DNA of 64,000 bases, taken from positions 26,395-90,394 of the forward strand of contig JAUSMJ010000003.1 in NCBI GenBank assembly GCA_030645575.1, read 5' to 3'. The DNA comes from Caulobacter sp. GTDB taxonomy: Bacteria > Pseudomonadota > Alphaproteobacteria > Caulobacterales > Caulobacteraceae. Positions 19,391-29,760 of the stretch are shown here, one piece after another (the first letter of the stretch is position 1; each line of letters opens with the position of its first letter). Below the pieces are notes generated by a model. That model ran no database searches, had not been told where the DNA came from, and saw nothing but the letters and a program-made list of their open reading frames with translations. Both the position numbers and the translations under genes were made by a program.

Positions 19391-19801
19391 TCAGGCCTGT
19401 CCGGCCGGCTGGTTCATCGCCCAGTGGACGCCGAAACGGTCCTTCAGCGATCCCCAGCGGTCGCCCCAGAACATCAGGGCCACCGGGTTGGTCACCTCCA
19501 GGCCCGCATCGACCGCCCGCTGGAACCAGCGGTCGATGTCATCGACCACCAGTTGCATGGTGAAGCTGTGCGAGGGCTGGAAGTCGTAGCCGTGCTCGGG
19601 AAAGCAGTCGCTGAGCATCAGCGAGCCGCCGTTGATCTCCAGATGACAGTGCATCAGCCGCTTTCCGTCGTCGGCCGGCGTCCGCCGGTGTTCGATTGCG
19701 CCGAAGGCGGTCTTGTAGAGCTCGGCCGCGTCGGCGGCGCCGACGAGGTTGAGATAGGGGATGACGCCCCTCATCGGCGGGGATTCGACTTGCTCGGTCA
19801 T
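19391..19801 (-). CDS. VOC (PhnB/glyoxalase-like) family protein
   Basis: 136 residues with the PhnB-like VOC fold: GVIPYLNLVGAADAAELYKTAFGA at the start and FWGDRWGSLKDRFGVHWAMN at the end. The start at 19801 has AAGGAG about 11 bases upstream. An in-frame ATG at 19831 is rejected because it is only 11 bases from the -10 of the candidate ECF42 promoter. Metal and substrate are unknown. It is probably a direct ECF42 target, co-transcribed with doxX. Confidence 0.82.
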   Translation of the reverse strand: MTEQVESPPMRGVIPYLNLVGAADAAELYKTAFGAIEHRRTPADDGKRLMHCHLEINGGSLMLSDCFPEHGYDFQPSHSFTMQLVVDDIDRWFQRAVDAGLEVTNPVALMFWGDRWGSLKDRFGVHWAMNQPAGQA

Positions 19802-19841
19802 ATGGGACGGTGCTCCTTCCTCTGAACGCATCTGGTCGAAG

Positions 19842-19868
19842 GACGAACGGGCCGGCGCCGTTCCGACA
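19842..19868 (-). promoter_or_regulatory. Candidate ECF42 promoter of VOC-DoxX operon
   Basis: Minus strand: TGTCGG (19868-19863), 17-base spacer ending CGTT, CGTC (19845-19842). The same motif with the same spacing lies before the YCII-sigma operon. It ends 41 bases before the VOC start. Confidence 0.65.
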
Positions 19869-19885
19869 GGGCCGGCGAGTTTTCT

Positions 19886-21136
19886 TCAGCGTGTCTCGCC
19901 GTTCAGCATCAGGCGGTCGAGATGACGGCGGATGTGGGCCGCCTCGGCGGGGGTGTTGGCGAGCGCGATGGCCTGGTTGAAGGCGGCGCGGGCCTCCGCC
20001 TGCTGGCCCAGCTCCAGCAGCAGGGCGCCGCGCACGCCGTGGAAGTGGAAATAGCCGGCCAGCCTGGGCTCCAGCGGCGCGATCAGGTCCAGCGCCGCCT
20101 GGGGGCCGTCGGTCTTGCTCACCGCCACGGCGCGATTGAGCGTGACCACGGGGGAGGGATTCTGGCGTTCGAGCGCTTCGTAGAGGGCGGCGATCTCGCC
20201 CCAGTCGGTGTCCTCGGGACGCGCGGCGCGGCCATGCAGGGCGGCGATCGCGGCCTGGATCTGGTAGGGCCCCGGCCGCCGGTGGCGCATGGCTTTGTCG
20301 ACCAGGGCCAGGCCCTCGCCGATCAGCCGCCGGTCCCACAGCGACCGGTCCTGGTCGTCCAGCAGCACGATCTCGCCGTCGGCGTCGAACCGGGCGGCGG
20401 CGCGCGCGTGCTGCAGCAGGAGCAGGGCGGTCAGACCCATGATCTCCGGCTCGGTCTGGTAGAGCCGCAGCAGCAGCCGGGCCAGGCGAATGGCCTCGTC
20501 GGCCAGCCGGGCGCGGTCGTCCTGCCGCCCGCCGGCGGAATAGCCCTCGTTGAACAGCAGGTAGATCATCGCCGCCACGGCCGCGACGCGTTCGGCGCGT
20601 TCGGCTGGGCCGGGAGTCTCGAACGGCACGCCGGCGCTGGCGATCTTCGCCTTGGCACGGGTGATCCGCTGCTCCATGGCGCTTTCGCCGACCAGGAAGG
20701 CGCGGGCGATCTGCCTGACCGACAGGCCCGAGACGATGCGCAGCGCCAGCGCGACCTGCTGCGTGGCCGGCAGATCCGGGTGGCAGCAGATGAACATCAG
20801 CCGCAGCACGTCGTCGCGATAGTCGGCCCCGTCCAGCCGCTCGGCCAGGGGCGTCTCGGCGTCCTCGATGTCGGACAGGACCGCCTCGTCGGGCAGCGTG
20901 GTCTGCTTGGCGCGCCGTCGCGCGCCGTCGATGCCGGCGTTGCGGCCGACCATGATCAGCCAGGCGGCCGGATCGCGCGGCGGGCCATTGACCGGCCAGC
21001 TCTTCAGCGCCCGCAGACAGGCGTCCTGGAACGCCTCCTCGGCCGTGTCGAGGTCGCGGAAATAGCGCAGCAGGGCCCCCACGGCCTGGGGACGGGCCGA
21101 GATCAGGGCCGCGTCGATCCAGGCCATGTCGATCAT
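19886..21136 (-). CDS. RNA polymerase sigma factor, ECF42 type with C-terminal extension
   Basis: 416 residues. The sigma2 region (LDTAEEAFQDACLRALKSWP) and sigma4 region (GLSVRQIARAFLVGESAMEQRITRAKAKI) occupy the first ~185 residues. The following ~230 residues form a helical, TPR-like extension (FNEGYSAGG, LTALLLLQHARAAARFDADGE, LNRAVAVSKTDGP, FHGVRGALLLELG). This layout plus an upstream YCII gene defines ECF42, which has no anti-sigma factor and uses the C-terminal extension for control. The start overlaps the YCII stop (ATGA). Confidence 0.9.
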   Translation of the reverse strand: MIDMAWIDAALISARPQAVGALLRYFRDLDTAEEAFQDACLRALKSWPVNGPPRDPAAWLIMVGRNAGIDGARRRAKQTTLPDEAVLSDIEDAETPLAERLDGADYRDDVLRLMFICCHPDLPATQQVALALRIVSGLSVRQIARAFLVGESAMEQRITRAKAKIASAGVPFETPGPAERAERVAAVAAMIYLLFNEGYSAGGRQDDRARLADEAIRLARLLLRLYQTEPEIMGLTALLLLQHARAAARFDADGEIVLLDDQDRSLWDRRLIGEGLALVDKAMRHRRPGPYQIQAAIAALHGRAARPEDTDWGEIAALYEALERQNPSPVVTLNRAVAVSKTDGPQAALDLIAPLEPRLAGYFHFHGVRGALLLELGQQAEARAAFNQAIALANTPAEAAHIRRHLDRLMLNGETR

Positions 21137-21498
21137 GTCAGCGGCGCTCCCGGCAGGAACAGGCGCAGCGGCCGCAGTTCATAGGCGCCGCCGGGGTTGG
21201 CCCGGCCCAGCTCGCGGGCGATTTCCAGCCCCTCGTCGAGCCCGGAGATGTCGAGGATGTAGAATCCCAGCAACTGCTCCTTGGTCTCGGCGTAGGGGCC
21301 GTCGATGACCAGGTCCTGGCTCTTGATCAGGGTGGTGGCGGCCGTGGTCGGCATCAGCCGCAGCGAGGGGCCCAGCTTGCCCTCGGCCGTGAGCCGCTCG
21401 TGCGTGAGGTTCAGCCGCGCCATGACCGCGTCGTCCTCCTCCCGCGACCAGGACATGACGACGTCTTCGGCATTGTAGCAAAGGATGGCGTAGAGCAC
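21133..21498 (-). CDS. YCII-related (DGPF) family protein, ECF42 partner
   Basis: 121 residues with the YCII pattern: YAILCYNAED at the start and LVIDGPYAETKEQLLGFYILD in the middle, then EIARELG. GTG start at 21498, with AGGAT about 7 bases upstream. YCII/DGPF proteins are the conserved neighbours and usual targets of ECF42 sigma factors; their molecular activity is not known. First gene of the operon with the sigma factor, behind a candidate ECF42 promoter. Confidence 0.88.
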   Translation of the reverse strand: MLYAILCYNAEDVVMSWSREEDDAVMARLNLTHERLTAEGKLGPSLRLMPTTAATTLIKSQDLVIDGPYAETKEQLLGFYILDISGLDEGLEIARELGRANPGGAYELRPLRLFLPGAPLT

Positions 21499-21522
21499 GG
21501 GCGGATCCTCGTTTCCTCACAG

Positions 21523-21549
21523 GACGAACGAGTATGCCGCGCTCCGACA
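21523..21549 (-). promoter_or_regulatory. Candidate ECF42 promoter of YCII-sigma operon
   Basis: Minus strand: TGTCGG (21549-21544), 17-base spacer ending CGTT, CGTC (21526-21523). It is the same arrangement as at 19842-19868. The -10 ends 25 bases before the GTG start. Suggests autoregulation by the encoded sigma factor. Confidence 0.65.
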
Positions 21550-21569
21550 GGGGGTGGCGGAACTTTTTG

Positions 21570-22601
21570 TCAGGCCGCCGCGTGTTCGGCCCGGCGCAAC
21601 TGACGCGCCTGGCGGAACGAGATCAGCCGCCGGCCGCCCTCGTCCCACAGGGCCAGCGACACCGTCCTGAAGCTCTCCAGCAGGCCCAGCCGGCTGACCT
21701 CGCGCAGCTCCGGATGGTCCTTCAGCACCTTGGTCAGGCGGTAGTAGGGGATGCGGCTGTTCACATGATGGACGTGGTGGACGCCGATGTTGGCGGTCAT
21801 CCAGCGCAAGGGTTCGGGCAGGTCATAGTGTGAGCTGCCGTGCAGCGCCGCGGTAGTGTGGTCCCACTCGCCCTTGCGGGCCCAGTAGGCGTTCTCGAAC
21901 TGGTGCTGCACGTAGAACAGCCAGACCCCGATCGAGGCGGCCAGCAGGATGGTCGGCAGGTGGATCAGCAGCAGGCCCTTCCAGCCGCCGGCCCAGATGA
22001 CCAGGCCGATGACCACCGCGATGGCTACATTGGTGCCCATGGCGCTGAGCCAGGGCTTCCAGCCCTCCTTCATCAGCCCCATCGGCATGCGCTGCTCGAT
22101 GACGAACACCCAGGCCGGGCCGATGACGAACAGGATGAGCGGGCTGCGGTACAGGCGATAGCCGATGCGCTTCAGCAGCGGCAGGGCGCGGTACTCGGCC
22201 ACCGTCAGGGTGGCGATGTCGCCCAGGCCCCGGCGGTCGAGATCGCCGGACGTGGCGTGGTGGATGGCGTGCGACCGGCGCCAGCAGTGATAGGGCGTCA
22301 TGGTCAGCACCCCGATCAGCCGGCCGGTCCAGTCGTTGGCCGCGGGGCTGCGGAAGAACGACTGGTGGCTGCAATCGTGCTGCACCATGAACAGCCGCAC
22401 CAGGAAGGCGGCGGCCGGAATCGACAGCAGCAGGGCCAGCCACCACAGGCCGAACACGGCCGCCACCCAGGCGGCCGTCCAGATCGCGGCCAGGGGCGCG
22501 GCGCTGAGGACGATCTCGAGGATGGAGCGACCGTGGCTGGGCCGCTGGTAGGCGGCGAGGATCTTGCGCCAGGCGCGGGTGTCTGAGGCGTTCGTGGTCA
22601 A
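21570..22601 (-). CDS. Fatty acid desaturase
   Basis: 343-residue integral membrane di-iron desaturase. The three histidine boxes are visible: HDCSHQS (about residue 75), HAIHH (about 111) and HHVHH (near 273), between long hydrophobic segments. It resembles omega-6/delta-12 acyl-lipid desaturases, introducing a double bond into membrane acyl chains. It is transcribed alone. Regiospecificity cannot be read from sequence. Confidence 0.9.
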   Translation of the reverse strand: MTTNASDTRAWRKILAAYQRPSHGRSILEIVLSAAPLAAIWTAAWVAAVFGLWWLALLLSIPAAAFLVRLFMVQHDCSHQSFFRSPAANDWTGRLIGVLTMTPYHCWRRSHAIHHATSGDLDRRGLGDIATLTVAEYRALPLLKRIGYRLYRSPLILFVIGPAWVFVIEQRMPMGLMKEGWKPWLSAMGTNVAIAVVIGLVIWAGGWKGLLLIHLPTILLAASIGVWLFYVQHQFENAYWARKGEWDHTTAALHGSSHYDLPEPLRWMTANIGVHHVHHVNSRIPYYRLTKVLKDHPELREVSRLGLLESFRTVSLALWDEGGRRLISFRQARQLRRAEHAAA

Positions 22602-22782
22602 GGTCTCTTCCCGGGATCGCGGCGAGCGTCTCTTCCGGACGATCTAGCGCGACTATGCGACGGAGATGTTTAAGCCCCCGCTTCGAGTCGCGCGAGGCGC
22701 CGCGATGACGCGGTCCGCGCGGGGCAGGGGCGGTGTGGCGCAAGGGATACGCCGGGATCGGGGCTTATTGGCGGCAGAGGGT

Positions 22783-22814
22783 GGGGACACGTACCGAAGG
22801 CGGTACATGTCCCC
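22783..22814. repeat. GGGGACA palindrome, near-perfect copy
   Basis: Arms of 14 bases (22783-22796 and 22801-22814) around an AAGG loop, with one mismatch. The right arm CGGTACATGTCCCC is identical to 18172-18185. No T-run follows on either side, so it is not a classical terminator. Confidence 0.8.
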
Positions 22815-22819
22815 TGCGG

Positions 22820-23242
22820 CTACCGCTTGCGGAACGCCTTCGCGTCGGCGGCCATGCCGGTGGCCCAGGTGTCGCTCGCCTCGGCCGGCGGCGCCTGGAA
22901 CGGCAGTTCGCCGGCGACGCCGCGGATCGCCAGCCACAGGGGCAGGGCGTAGTGGCCCAGCATGCGCAGGGGGCGGCGCTTGTCGGTGACATCCCAGCCG
23001 GCGTCCTCGAACGCGAACACCTGCTGCGCCGGCGGCTTGCGGTCGATCCCGTCCCAGTCGGCCGGCAGGGCGACGGCCTCGGCCTCGTCGGGCGTCAGGC
23101 CGAAGCTGGCGCGGCAGGCCTCATCGATCTCGGGGACCTCGGCGCGCGCCTCCGGCTCGGCCAGGGAGGGTTTCATCAGCGCCCGGGTCTCAAGCTCGGC
23201 GATCCCGGGCAGGTCGATCAGGCGGCGTAGGGGCTTGGACAT
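22820..23242 (-). CDS. Conserved-looking hypothetical protein
   Basis: 140 residues, acidic middle, no signal peptide or clear membrane segment. The start MSKPLRRLIDLPGIAELETRAL has no obvious motif. The frame has normal codon bias for the genome, which supports it being real. Family not recognised. It ends next to a 32-bp palindrome and is bounded upstream by another repeat. Confidence 0.6.
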   Translation of the reverse strand: MSKPLRRLIDLPGIAELETRALMKPSLAEPEARAEVPEIDEACRASFGLTPDEAEAVALPADWDGIDRKPPAQQVFAFEDAGWDVTDKRRPLRMLGHYALPLWLAIRGVAGELPFQAPPAEASDTWATGMAADAKAFRKR

Positions 23243-23278
23243 GGCGGCAGGGTAGCGGGCGGGGCAGGTTGCGCCAAT

Positions 23279-23384
23279 GTGCGTGGTTCGAGACGCTCGC
23301 TTGGAGCTCGCTCCTCACCATGACGGGCATTGGTGTTCGTCATCCTGAGGAGCGATCCGCCAGGATCGCGTCTCGAAGAACGCA
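23279..23384. repeat. Interspersed repeat (GTGCGTGGTTCGA ... TCGAAGAACGCA)
   Basis: Two facing units: GTGCGTGGTTCGAGACGC with CACCATGACG (23279-23324), and CGTCATCCTGAGGAGCG with TCTCGAAGAACGC (23338-23384). The same family in opposite orientation lies at 35681-35789 inside the nuo operon. No coding potential. Confidence 0.75.
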
Positions 23385-23445
23385 ACCTGTTCCCGCGCCG
23401 AGATTGGCGCTATCGAAGCCGTCCACACCCACCGGAGCACGCCCC

Positions 23446-23628
23446 ATGGCCGGCCTGAAAGACAAGCGCGGCTTCATCGACCGCGAGCGGCTGGACCTGT
23501 CCGAGCGTCAGGCCGTCGAATACTGGATGAAGCGCTGGGGCGTGACGAAAGAGCAGCTGACCGCCGCCCACCGCGCCGCCGGCCGCATGACCAAGGACAT
23601 CGCCGCGCATCTGGGGAAGAAGCGGTGA
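23446..23628 (+). CDS. DUF3606 domain small protein
   Basis: 60 residues, highly charged: MAGLKDKRGFIDRERLDLSE then VEYWMKRWGVTKEQLTAA. This is the DUF3606 pattern of small alphaproteobacterial proteins. Function unknown. The TGA overlaps the next gene's ATG (TGATG), so they are coupled. Confidence 0.8.
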   Translation: MAGLKDKRGFIDRERLDLSERQAVEYWMKRWGVTKEQLTAAHRAAGRMTKDIAAHLGKKR

Positions 23629-24143
23629 TGCGCCTGATCTGCGCGGCCTTGGCCATCGCGCTGGCGGCCGGCCCGGCCGCGGCCCAGACTCCGCCTGCCG
23701 GCCCTGTCCTGCCGCAGGGCGAGGCGCTGACGGCGGCCATCAAGGCGCGCGACGCCGAATTCTTCGAGGTGTTTTTCACCGGCTGCGACGCGACCCGGGT
23801 CGCCGCCATGCTCGAACCCGACTTCGAGATGTACCATGACCGGGAGGGCGTGGTGGCGACCAGCGCCGCGCCGTTGGTCGAGGGCTACGCCCAGTCCTGC
23901 GAAGAGCGGAAGAAGCCCGACGCCTGGCGCTCCCGCCGCGAGCTGGTGGCCGGCAGCCTCAAGGTCGAGCCGATCCCGGGCTATGGCGCTTTCGAGGAGG
24001 GCGACCACATCTTCTACGAGCGCAAGGGCGACGGTCCCGAAAGACTGGTCGGCAGGGCCCACTTCGTCCAGGTCTGGCGCCTGAGCCCCGACGGCTGGCG
24101 CCTGGCGCGCGTGCTCAGCTACAGCCACGAGGCGGTGGAGTAG
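23628..24143 (+). CDS. Exported DUF4440/NTF2-like protein
   Basis: 171 residues with a signal peptide (MRLICAALAIALAAGPAAAQ). The mature part resembles the SnoaL/DUF4440 fold: LTAAIKARDAEFFEVFFTGCDATRVAAMLEPDFEMYHDREG and VQVWRLSPDGWRLARVLSYSH at the end. Two to three cysteines could form a disulfide. The ATG at 23628 overlaps the previous stop; a GTG at 23625 is possible. Probable periplasmic protein, substrate unknown. Confidence 0.75.
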   Translation: MRLICAALAIALAAGPAAAQTPPAGPVLPQGEALTAAIKARDAEFFEVFFTGCDATRVAAMLEPDFEMYHDREGVVATSAAPLVEGYAQSCEERKKPDAWRSRRELVAGSLKVEPIPGYGAFEEGDHIFYERKGDGPERLVGRAHFVQVWRLSPDGWRLARVLSYSHEAVE

Positions 24144-24159
24144 GGCGGCGGCTCTGGGA

Positions 24160-24240
24160 AATTCGGTGACAGTTTACGAATTGCCGCCCGGAACGCCGCC
24201 GCCGCCAGCGGGACCCCAATTCGCAAACTGTCACCGAATT
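24160..24240. repeat. 81-bp imperfect palindrome with 23-bp arms
   Basis: Left arm 24160-24182 (AATTCGGTGACAGTTTACG...) and right arm 24218-24240 are inverted repeats with a single mismatch, around a GC-rich 35-base centre. It resembles REP/BIME-like sequences mobilised by RAYT transposases, but no such gene is in the window. Confidence 0.8.
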
Positions 24241-24313
24241 CCACCGAACTCCCGGAAACCCGTGGAAAACCGCGCTTTTCCCCGCGACCGGCCCCCGCGC
24301 GGCGTCCCCCATG

Positions 24314-24344
24314 CTTGAATGCACCGGCGAAGCGGCCACATATC
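24314..24344 (+). promoter_or_regulatory. Possible heat-shock (sigma32-like) promoter of lon
   Basis: CTTGAA at 24314-24319 matches the alphaproteobacterial sigma32 -35 box. A weak -10 (CCACATATC) follows after about 16 bases. Lon is a classical heat-shock gene. The -10 match is poor. Confidence 0.3.
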
Positions 24345-24417
24345 ATTCACAAAGGACGCTCAGTGTGGGGCGTCCTGCGCGGCGCCGACGTTGCAGGGCC
24401 GCGCGGAGGAGACTGGT

Positions 24418-26817
<2,400 letters not shown>

Positions 26818-26841
26818 ACCTAAGTTATCAACGATAATGTG

Positions 26842-26876
26842 GGCCGCTCGGGTGATTCCCGGGCGGCCTTTCGTTT
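26842..26876 (+). terminator. Rho-independent terminator after lon
   Basis: GC-rich stem GGCCGCTCGGG / CCCGGGCGGCC with a TGATT loop, followed by TTTCGTTT. One mismatch in the stem. Confidence 0.8.
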
Positions 26877-26971
26877 GACCTAGGGTCGCCATCAGCCATA
26901 ATCCCTTGCAGGCGAACGGCTCGCCCTTGGGGGGAACACCGCGCCGCACAACACTTGGCTGGGAGAAATCA

Positions 26972-27247
26972 ATGACCAAGGCCGAACTGGTCGCCGCCAT
27001 CGCCGATGGCGCGGGTCTCAATAAAACGCAGGCCGCCGCCGCGCTGCAGGCGTTCGTCGACTCGGTGACCGCGTCGCTCAAGAGCGGCAACGACGTCCGC
27101 CTTGTCGGCTTTGGCACTTTCAAGGCCGTGAACCGGGCCGCCGGCACCGCGCGCAACCCGCGCACCGGCGAAACGGTGAAGCGTCCGGCCTCCAAGACCG
27201 CCCGCTTCCAGGTCGGCGAAGGCCTGAAGACCACCCTGAACGGCTAA
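26972..27247 (+). CDS. hup: HU-family DNA-binding protein
   Basis: 91-residue histone-like protein: MTKAELVAAIADGAGLNKTQA at the start and the beta-arm signature GFGTFKAVNRAAGTARNPRTG. It bends and compacts DNA as a dimer. It follows lon behind a terminator, as in many proteobacteria. Start at 26972 follows a GGGAG ribosome site. Confidence 0.95.
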   Translation: MTKAELVAAIADGAGLNKTQAAAALQAFVDSVTASLKSGNDVRLVGFGTFKAVNRAAGTARNPRTGETVKRPASKTARFQVGEGLKTTLNG

Positions 27248-27276
27248 GCGCTGCTTCACGGTTTTGAAAATCGCGG

Positions 27277-27315
27277 GAGGCGGTCGCCCACACCGGCGGC
27301 CGCCTCTTTGCTTTT
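27277..27315 (+). terminator. Likely rho-independent terminator after HU gene
   Basis: GAGGCGG (27277-27283) pairs with CCGCCTC (27300-27306), followed by TTTGCTTTT. Confidence 0.7.
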
Positions 27316-27349
27316 CGACCTGGCGCGGGGCGGCTATGACCCGCATGAC

Positions 27350-27426
27350 GGGCGGCTAGCTCAGCTGGTCAGAGCATCTCGTTTACACCGAGAGGGTCGG
27401 GGGTTCGAACCCCTCGCCGCCCACCA
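27350..27426 (+). tRNA. tRNA-Val (anticodon TAC)
   Basis: Acceptor stem GGGCGGC / GCCGCCC, D-arm TAGCTCAGCTGGTCAGAGC, anticodon loop TTTACAC in a TCTCG/CGAGA stem, T-arm with GGTTCGAACCC, discriminator A and encoded CCA. All arms pair. Confidence 0.97.
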
Positions 27427-27495
27427 CCCTTCGCCCTGCGGGCTTCGGGTGGCGAGCCACCCGGAACCGCATCCTGGGCGAAGGAGGGCGATCGC

Positions 27496-28755
27496 CTAAA
27501 CCATCGCCTCCAGCGCGCCCTCGGCGTCGCGCGCGGCCATGTCGGCCGCGATAGTTGCGCCCAGCCGCCCGGCTGCTTCGCGGAAACCCGGATCCTCCAG
27601 CAGCTGCGTCACGGCCCAGGTGATCTTCTCCGGCGCGGCGTCGCGCTCCAGCATCAACCCGGCGCCGCGCGCCACGACCCGCTGGGCGTTGTCCCGCTGG
27701 TCGCGAAGGCCCGGCATCACCAGCAGCGGCAGGCCCGCCATCAGCGGCCGCAGCGTCGAGCCGTGGCCGCCGTGGGTGATGAACAGCGCCGCTTCGGGAA
27801 ACAGGGCGCCATGCGGCGCGCGGGCCACGACCTGGACATTGCCCGCGCCCGGAAAGCCGGCCGGGTCCAGGGCCGGGCCGAGCGTGACCAGCGCGCGGAC
27901 GGGCAGGGGCTCCAGGGCGGCGATGATCCGTCGCAGCAGATCCTCCTGCGCCTCGTAGAGGCCCGAGGAGGTGACCACCACCAGCGGCCGGGCGTCGTGC
28001 GGCGACCAGGGCGAGTCCCAACCTCCGGCGTCCACCGGATCGGCGACATAGGGCCCGACATAGCGGAACGGCTCGGCCAGCGGGTCGGGCGCGAAGTCGA
28101 AGGCACGGCTGGTGGCCAGCATGATGCGCCGGGCGACGGCGATCTGGTCGAACAGGTCGGCCAGCGGCGGCAGGCCCAGGCCCTCGCGGGCGGCGTTGAG
28201 GTCGGGCAGGCCGGACTGGAACAGCATCCGCGTCGTCTGGGCGACCATCTGGTGCAGCATGACGTCCTGCTCGCCAGCCGCCGGCGCCATGCCCGCGCCG
28301 AACGGCGGCAGGCCCGGCAGGGTCGGAAAGGGCCAGACGTTGGCGCAGAACAGGGCCAGCGGAACGCCCGCCGCTTCCGCCGCCATCATCGCGCCGAACA
28401 GCAGTTCCTGGGTGACGACCGCATCGAAAGGCGCCGAGTCGAGCGCCTCCAGCACGTCCCGGGCGTAGAGCGCCGCCGGGCCGGCGATGATCCGCTGGCA
28501 CAGCCGCTGGATTCCTTCGGCGGGATTGTCGGCCTCCCAGTCGCGCAGCAGGTCGCTGGCCGCCATCTTGTCCAGCCGCGAGGGCGCGTGCCGCCAGGGC
28601 CGGAACGGCAGGCCCATCAGCGCCGCCTCGGGTGCGTTGCAGGCGTCGCTGAGCAGCAGCACCTGATGGCCGCGATCCAGCAGCCCGCGGGCCACCAGCA
28701 TCATCGGCTGAACGTGCCCGCCGCCTTCCCAGGTGGTGAAGAGATATCGCGCCAT
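27496..28755 (-). CDS. Glycosyltransferase, UGT/MGT-like (GT1 family)
   Basis: 419 residues in the GT-B fold. N-terminus MARYLFTTWEGGGHVQPMM; the nucleotide-sugar loop ITHGGHGSTLRPLMAGLPLL matches the GT1 signature of MurG-like and macrolide-type transferases. It would glycosylate a small lipophilic acceptor or lipid. The ATG at 28755 has a G-rich ribosome site and starts directly at the first beta strand; the ATG at 28770 is the alternative. No biosynthetic cluster surrounds it. Confidence 0.82.
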   Translation of the reverse strand: MARYLFTTWEGGGHVQPMMLVARGLLDRGHQVLLLSDACNAPEAALMGLPFRPWRHAPSRLDKMAASDLLRDWEADNPAEGIQRLCQRIIAGPAALYARDVLEALDSAPFDAVVTQELLFGAMMAAEAAGVPLALFCANVWPFPTLPGLPPFGAGMAPAAGEQDVMLHQMVAQTTRMLFQSGLPDLNAAREGLGLPPLADLFDQIAVARRIMLATSRAFDFAPDPLAEPFRYVGPYVADPVDAGGWDSPWSPHDARPLVVVTSSGLYEAQEDLLRRIIAALEPLPVRALVTLGPALDPAGFPGAGNVQVVARAPHGALFPEAALFITHGGHGSTLRPLMAGLPLLVMPGLRDQRDNAQRVVARGAGLMLERDAAPEKITWAVTQLLEDPGFREAAGRLGATIAADMAARDAEGALEAMV

Positions 28756-28823
28756 GGTTCCCCCCCGCATCCTCGCCTAACCCCTCGCGCGGGCTCTCGG
28801 CAAGGGCGTTGACGCGTCCGCGA

Positions 28824-28844
28824 AAAGTGATATCACTTTGATAC
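28824..28844. promoter_or_regulatory. Perfect 16-bp palindrome plus third half-site: candidate operator
   Basis: AAAGTGATATCACTTT at 28824-28839 is a perfect palindrome. A further TGATAC (28839-28844) lies exactly 11 bases after TGATAT (28828-28833), one helical turn. It is 19-39 bases before the SPFH gene start. Candidate target for the ribbon-helix-helix protein encoded downstream. Confidence 0.6.
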
Positions 28845-28862
28845 TAATTTATGGAGGGCCGG

Positions 28863-29756
28863 ATGGCTGAACATGGAAGCATCAACCGCACCGGCGAGCG
28901 TGTCGGCGGCGGCGTCAATGGCGGGCTGATCCTGCTGGTCATGCTGGGTTTGCTGGCGGGCGGCATCTGGCTCCTCAGCCATATCGACCAGGACGGCGGC
29001 GCGCCGATGGGCGTCGTCGGGGTCATCACCGTGACCCTCGCCGCCCTGGGTTTCGCCGGCTTCTATTCGCTGCAGCCGAATGAGGGCGCAGCCATCACCC
29101 TGTTCGGCAGCTACAAGGGCACGGACCGCACCACCGGCCTGCGCTGGGTGCTGCCCTGGTTCGGGCGCAAGAAGATCAGCCTGCGAGTGCGCAACGTCAC
29201 CAGCGAGATGCTCAAGGTCAACGACAAGCGCGGCAATCCGATCGAGATCGCCGCCAACGTGGTCTGGCGCGTCGAGGACTCGGCCCAGGCCCTGTTCGAC
29301 GTCGATGACTACGCCGCCTTCATCAACATCCAGATCGAGACGGCTCTGCGCGAGACGGCGCGCCACTATGCCTATGACCACGCCGAACACGAGGAGCCGA
29401 CCCTGCGGGCGGACGCCGAGGTCGTCGGCGAGCGGCTCAAGGTCGATCTTCAGCAGCGCGTGGCCGTCGCCGGCATCGCCATCGACGAGACCCACCTGAT
29501 GCACCTGGCCTATGCGCCCGAGATCGCCGGGGCGATGCTGCGGCGTCAGCAGGCCGAGGCCGTGATCGCCGCCCGCCGGACCATCGTCATCGGCGCGGTC
29601 AGCATGGTCGAGGACGCCCTGCAGCAGCTGGGTGATCGCGGCGTGGTCAACCTGGACGAGGAGCGCCGGGCGGCCATGGTGTCCAACCTGCTGGTCGTGC
29701 TCTGCGGCGACCGCGACGCCCAGCCCGTGCTCAACACCGGAACGCTCTACGGGTAG
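28863..29756 (+). CDS. SPFH/band-7 domain membrane protein
   Basis: 297 residues. Two hydrophobic helices (about residues 17-37 and 45-64) are followed by an SPFH/PHB domain (GFYSLQPNEGAAITLFGSYKGT, RVRNVTSEMLKVNDKRGNPI, VVWRVEDSAQALFDVDDY) and a helical tail with charged repeats (RRQQAEAVIAAR). SPFH proteins form large membrane rings or microdomains. GGAGGG four bases before 28863 supports that start. It is coupled to a ribbon-helix-helix gene. Role unknown. Confidence 0.87.
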   Translation: MAEHGSINRTGERVGGGVNGGLILLVMLGLLAGGIWLLSHIDQDGGAPMGVVGVITVTLAALGFAGFYSLQPNEGAAITLFGSYKGTDRTTGLRWVLPWFGRKKISLRVRNVTSEMLKVNDKRGNPIEIAANVVWRVEDSAQALFDVDDYAAFINIQIETALRETARHYAYDHAEHEEPTLRADAEVVGERLKVDLQQRVAVAGIAIDETHLMHLAYAPEIAGAMLRRQQAEAVIAARRTIVIGAVSMVEDALQQLGDRGVVNLDEERRAAMVSNLLVVLCGDRDAQPVLNTGTLYG

Positions 29757-29760
29757 AGGC

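Noticed and set aside
19802..19831. Upstream ATG (19831) as start of the VOC gene
   Set aside because: It has no ribosome site and lies only 11 bases from the -10 of the candidate ECF42 promoter.
22783..22814. Palindrome as a rho-independent terminator
   Set aside because: Strong stem but no T-run on either strand; kept as a repeat.
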